From positions 1-64,000 of the forward strand of contig JAZNLB010000017.1 of assembly GCA_045578865.1 (NCBI GenBank): a stretch of DNA of 64,000 nt. The letters run 5' to 3'. Positions 60,944 to 64,000 of the stretch are shown here, piece by piece. The stretch comes from RGIG2041 sp045578865. Lineage in GTDB: Bacteria; Bacillota; Clostridia; UBA1381; UMGS1253. The notes under the pieces are model-generated. The model searched no databases and was not told the origin of the DNA. It worked only from the letters and a program-made list of their open reading frames with translations. Each line of letters opens with the position of its first letter. Within the stretch, counting starts at the first letter, position 1. The translations under genes and the position numbers were made by a program.

Positions 60944-61288
60944 ATCACCTCATCGTAAATTTTTGCAGAAATTTTGCCTAAATAGAACAGAAAGGCAATT
61001 TGCCTGCTTAATCGCGCGGGCTCGTCTGTCAGGAGTGAAAGGGGCCTGAGCTCAGCTTCCGTCGCAAATCGCAGACACACAACCAACCGCGCATCTGCGA
61101 ACCGCGCCGTCGGAGTGCTTTGCTTTCACAATTTACAAATTTCGCTTAGAAAAACACAACATTTTGTGGAAAAAATTTTTTCACATACTACTTGCATTTT
61201 TCTGTTTGCTGTGTTATAATGCAAACAAGCTGAAAAGTCCAAGGGGCATTTTTCGCTCATTTTACCTTATAATACAACATATGATTAT
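60944..61288 (-). other. rpoB leader / gene-free region
   Basis: No gene is seen in the 426 bases between rpoB and the HAD gene. From the minus-strand promoter the rpoB leader would be about 340 nt. Its middle (about 61015-61135) is GC-rich and can form stems such as CGCAG / CTGCG and CTCAGG / CCTGA, so it may be a structured regulatory leader. It does not match an L10-type leader that I can recognise. Confidence 0.45.
61192..61220 (+). promoter_or_regulatory. sigma-A promoter of the HAD phosphatase gene
   Basis: -35 TTGCAT (61192-61197), 17-base spacer, consensus -10 TATAAT (61215-61220). It gives a leader of about 140 nt that contains the hairpin at 61306-61345. Confidence 0.7.
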
Positions 61289-61312
61289 ATAATAAACAAA
61301 TGGCGAAGTCAA
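61284..61312 (-). promoter_or_regulatory. sigma-A promoter of rpoB-rpoC
   Basis: Minus-strand -35 TTGACT (61307-61312), 17-base spacer, -10 TATAAT (61284-61289). Confidence 0.75.
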
Positions 61313-61345
61313 GGGGTTTTCTAAAATTTTTTCCTTGACTTTTTT
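61306..61345 (+). terminator. attenuator-like hairpin before the HAD gene
   Basis: Stem AAGTCAAGG / CCTTGACTT (9 bp), 18-base loop, then a run of T. It stands between the HAD promoter and its SD, so it could stop transcripts early. Its left arm includes the rpoB -35 box. Confidence 0.6.
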
Positions 61346-61369
61346 ATGTTTTTCCGGAGGGGTTAGTAA

Positions 61370-62017
61370 ATGAACAAAGCAATTATTTTTGATCTGGATG
61401 GCACGCTTTCCAACACCATTGATACCATCGCCTACTTTTGCAATCTGACACTCGAACATTTCGGATTTGAACCGATTGAAACAGAGAAATATAAATACCT
61501 TGTCGGCGACGGTGCCAAGGTGCTCGTTGAGCGCATGCTCAAAACCACCGGCGCACCGGCAGAAAAGTTTGACGAGGTCTTTCCTTTCTATGTAGAAGCA
61601 TACGACAAGGATTTTATGTTTTTAACCCGTCCGTATGACGGCATCACCCAGATGCTTGATACGCTCAAAACAAAAGGCATCAAAACGGCGGTGCTGACCA
61701 ATAAACCCCACGCAACCGCCTGCAAGATTATCGAGGACTTGTTTGGCGACCGCATCTTGTTGTGCCGCGGCGTAAAAGATGATGGGGTTTGTAAGCCGGC
61801 ACCGGACGGGGTATATGAAATTTTGGAAACCTTCGGCTTGGACAAAGACGATGTTCTCTATGTCGGTGATAGCGGCACGGATATGCAAACCGGAAAAAAC
61901 GCCGGCCTGTTTACCATCGGTGTAAGCTGGGGTTTTCGTAAAAGAGATGAATTGGAAGAAAACGGCGCCGACGCCATCATTGACAAACCGGCAGAGTTGC
62001 TTAATTTTGTTAAATAA
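61370..62017 (+). CDS. HAD-superfamily phosphatase, phosphoglycolate-phosphatase-like
   Basis: A 215-residue HAD hydrolase. Motif I is IIFDLDGTLSNT (residues 5-16, nucleophile Asp8 and Asp10), motif II VLTNKPH (Thr), motif III includes CKPAPDGVYEIL, motif IV YVGDSGTDMQTGKNAG. The helical cap lies between motifs I and II. This fits Gph/PGMP-type enzymes; substrate could be phosphoglycolate or another small phosphate ester. SD CCGGAGGGG. Confidence 0.85.
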   Translation: MNKAIIFDLDGTLSNTIDTIAYFCNLTLEHFGFEPIETEKYKYLVGDGAKVLVERMLKTTGAPAEKFDEVFPFYVEAYDKDFMFLTRPYDGITQMLDTLKTKGIKTAVLTNKPHATACKIIEDLFGDRILLCRGVKDDGVCKPAPDGVYEILETFGLDKDDVLYVGDSGTDMQTGKNAGLFTIGVSWGFRKRDELEENGADAIIDKPAELLNFVK

Positions 62018-62159
62018 GATAAGCCTCCGCCAAAAATATACGGACGGTAGTATCCGCACTAAAAAAACAGACAGCACCATCGTATATTTGAATGAAGAAT
62101 TGTGTGACGATGCGTTGAATACTATGCAAAGGCAAGCAAAAATTCCAACAAATAATACC

Positions 62160-62192
62160 AAAAGCGAAGTCAATTTTTTTGACTTCGCTTTT
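62160..62192. terminator. terminator between the HAD gene and hydF
   Basis: Perfect 14-bp stem AAAAGCGAAGTCAA / TTGACTTCGCTTTT with five-base loop, four bases from the hydF stop. Usable from both sides. The 140 bases after the HAD stop hold an open frame but no supported gene. Confidence 0.75.
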
Positions 62193-62195
62193 GAT

Positions 62196-63392
62196 TTAAT
62201 CCAACAACCTTTCTATCTCTGCCATCAGCGCAAGCGAGCGCTTTAAGATGCCGTGCATATATGCAATCGCCGTACCGTAATTGGTAAACGGTACGCCCAT
62301 ATCTTCGGCGCACTTTCGTCTGTAAGTTACTTCGCGTTCATTTAGCATACATCCGCCACAATGAATGACGAGTGCATATTTGGACAAATCCTCCGGAAAA
62401 GACATGCCCGAAGAGGTTTCAATATTTAAATTTGCTCCTGTCGTCTTTTTTAGCCACGCCGGTAGTTTCACCGATCCGATGTCGCCGCACTGTCTATGAT
62501 GCGTGCACCCCTCCGAAATCAAAACAGTGTCTCCGTCTTTTAATTTTCCGATGGCTGCCGCGCCACGCACCGCCGTTTCCAAAAAACCTTTATATCTTGC
62601 CATCAAAATGGAAAAAGAAGTCAATTTCACCGACGGCGATACAATCTTGCTTACAAAATCGAACACCTGCGAATCCGTCACCACCAACGCAGGCGGCGCA
62701 GACAGTTTCAAAAGGGCTTGCTCCAATTCGGTTTCTTTGCATACCACCGCAATCGCGCCCGCATCTAAAATATCACGAATCGCCATCTGCTGCGGTAGGA
62801 TGAGCCTGCCTTTCGGCGCAGAGGCATCTATGGGCGTAACCAACACTACCACATCACCCGAACGGATAAAATCCGCCACCAAAGATTTATGTGGCGCATC
62901 GGTTTTAAGAATGGTCGCTAAGCGGTTTTTCAGCTCTTCCGTATTTTCTTTTTTGAGCGCACTGACACAAATTTCATTTTCCGCACAAACCCGCACGGCA
63001 AGGTCTGTTTTGTTATACACCGTCAGATACGGAATGTTTTTTTCTTCAAACAGCGAAATCAACTGCACATCCGCTTTAGTTTTTCCCTCAGTAGCATCGA
63101 CCACCAGCACCGCGATATCCACACGATTTAAAACCTGCTTGGTTTTTTGTATACGCTTTTCGCCCAAGACTCCCGCATCGTCAAAGCCCGGCGTATCAAT
63201 AATAACCACCGGACCGAGCGGCAAAAGCTCCATCGCCTTGGACACAGGGTCCGTAGTTGTTCCTTTCACTTCGGACACTACGGAAAGCTCCTGATTGGTA
63301 ATGGCATTCACGAGACTCGACTTGCCTGCATTCGTTCTGCCAAAAAATCCGATATGCACTCTCTCGCCCGAAGGCGTACTTTGTAAACTCAT
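62196..63392 (-). CDS. hydF: [FeFe]-hydrogenase H-cluster maturation GTPase HydF
   Basis: Scaffold GTPase that carries the 2Fe precursor of the H-cluster to apo-hydrogenase. The 398-residue chain has an N-terminal Ras-like domain with P-loop FFGRTNAGKSSLVNAIT (about 14-30), DTPGFDD and NKTD, a dimerisation domain, and the C-terminal Fe-S cluster ligands in CTHHRQ (about 296-301) and HCGGCMLNERE (about 345-355). Encoded 12 bases downstream of hydG. Confidence 0.95.
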   Translation of the reverse strand: MSLQSTPSGERVHIGFFGRTNAGKSSLVNAITNQELSVVSEVKGTTTDPVSKAMELLPLGPVVIIDTPGFDDAGVLGEKRIQKTKQVLNRVDIAVLVVDATEGKTKADVQLISLFEEKNIPYLTVYNKTDLAVRVCAENEICVSALKKENTEELKNRLATILKTDAPHKSLVADFIRSGDVVVLVTPIDASAPKGRLILPQQMAIRDILDAGAIAVVCKETELEQALLKLSAPPALVVTDSQVFDFVSKIVSPSVKLTSFSILMARYKGFLETAVRGAAAIGKLKDGDTVLISEGCTHHRQCGDIGSVKLPAWLKKTTGANLNIETSSGMSFPEDLSKYALVIHCGGCMLNEREVTYRRKCAEDMGVPFTNYGTAIAYMHGILKRSLALMAEIERLLD

Positions 63393-63404
63393 AAAACCGC
63401 CTCC

Positions 63405-64000
63405 CTAAAAGCGGAAATCTCTGCTTCCGTTTTTGATTTTTTCCAGATTGGTGATGGCAATCTCTCGAACCTTATCGCTCGCAACATTATGGATTTCTTT
63501 CGCAATCAACGCTTCGCCGATTTTTTTAGTTTCATCACTTGCATAGTCCTGCAAATATTCCATCAGCGTCATCAGCGCATTCGGATGACAACAATTTTGA
63601 ATCTGCCCGTCTTTAAGCAAGGTCATAAAACGGTCGCCCGTTCTGCCCTCACGATAACAAGCCGTACAGAAACTCGGAATATATCCAATCTCCATCAGCC
63701 AGCGCACAACTTCGTCTAGTGTACGCTTGTCGCTGACATCAAACTGTTCGGAGTTTTCATCCTCCGGCTCCGGCTCACAATAACCGCCCACACTGGTACG
63801 GGATGCACCGCTGATTTGCGAAACGCCGAGGCGGATTACTTTTTCCCGCACTTCTTTGCTTTCGCGCGTGGAAATAATCATACCCGTATACGGGACACTT
63901 ATACGGATAAGCGCACACAACTTTGCAAAAATCTCATCGCTAATACCATTGTCAAACTGTGTCGGGTCGATATCGTCCGCCTTTTTAAGCCTCGGTACGC
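63405..64000 (-). CDS. hydG: [FeFe]-hydrogenase maturation radical-SAM tyrosine lyase HydG (3' part only)
   Basis: C-terminal 198 residues of HydG, whose full enzyme splits tyrosine to yield CO and CN for the H-cluster iron site. The frame is open through the window edge, so the 5' part with the radical-SAM CxxxCxxC is outside. Visible are SVPYTGMIISTRES, QISGASRTSVGGY, and the C-terminal cluster site C-x2-C-x22-C (from CTACYREGRTG to NCCHPNAL) that binds the unique auxiliary Fe-S cluster. It lies just upstream of hydF in the same direction. Confidence 0.93.
   Translation of the reverse strand, partial: VPRLKKADDIDPTQFDNGISDEIFAKLCALIRISVPYTGMIISTRESKEVREKVIRLGVSQISGASRTSVGGYCEPEPEDENSEQFDVSDKRTLDEVVRWLMEIGYIPSFCTACYREGRTGDRFMTLLKDGQIQNCCHPNALMTLMEYLQDYASDETKKIGEALIAKEIHNVASDKVREIAITNLEKIKNGSRDFRF

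Noticed and set aside
61947..62246. 99-codon frame after the HAD gene
   Set aside because: It overlaps the HAD end, runs through a perfect terminator into hydF antisense and has no SD. A short internal stretch looks protein-like, but there is no start signal.

Overview
The window looks like core chromosome of an anaerobic, endospore-forming Firmicute of class Clostridia. The case rests on a stage IV sporulation gene (spoIVA), [FeFe]-hydrogenase maturation genes (hydF, hydG), an HPr kinase, the rpmH-rnpA-yidD-yidC-jag block, whiA/rapZ, S-layer homology domains, AT-rich sigma-A promoters (about 17-bp spacers) and strong Shine-Dalgarno (SD) sites. No phage, transposase, CRISPR array, rRNA or tRNA gene was seen. 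Several genes start with TTG or GTG (ThrE N-part, jag, yeiH, pfkA, hisH, rpoC, a lipoprotein, a copper-amine-oxidase-like protein), and upstream SD sites decide those starts.

Layout. 0-6.2 kb (+): nadE, a split ThrE-type exporter, then the ribosome/membrane-insertion block rpmH-rnpA-yidD-yidC-jag-mnmE. 6.3-18.2 kb: mostly small transport units on the minus strand (OPT peptide transporter with a PqqD-like partner, dipeptidase, two MATE pumps, ClC, cation/proton antiporter, YeiH with a small Cys protein) and one divergent DMT transporter. 18.4-21.2 kb: asparagine block asnS-asnA, separated by three tandem palindromic 104-bp repeats. 21.4-27.4 kb: aroK, a 49-aa protein, a candidate structured RNA, metA, htpG with a perfect CIRCE operator, and a lipoprotein-deoC-phosphatase operon. 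27.4-39 kb (-): spoIVA, pgsA, then a large cluster hprK-glucokinase-murB-rapZ-whiA-dnaE-small protein-pfkA that joins carbon-flux control, wall synthesis and replication. 39.1-43.1 kb: an SLH surface protein and a DMT transporter. 43.1-50.9 kb (-): a tightly overlapped histidine operon headed by a TrpR-like regulator (hisR/yerC) whose promoter carries a palindrome. 51-53.4 kb: yajC with a TIGR04086-type membrane protein, and a divergent secreted protein. 53.5-60.9 kb (-): rpoB-rpoC behind a long leader. 61.4-64 kb: HAD phosphatase, hydF and the 3' part of hydG.

The most unusual signals are regulatory. At two unlinked loci (aroK to a 49-aa ORF, and yajC to a TIGR04086-type gene) the 3' arm of an intrinsic-terminator hairpin is itself the SD of the next gene, followed by seven T and the ATG. 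Others are the tandem palindromic repeat between asnS and asnA, a promoter-carrying palindromic repeat near 8.7 kb, a 6S-like RNA candidate near 22.2 kb, and a rpoB/HAD intergenic region where the rpoB -35 box lies in the stem of an attenuator for the opposite gene.
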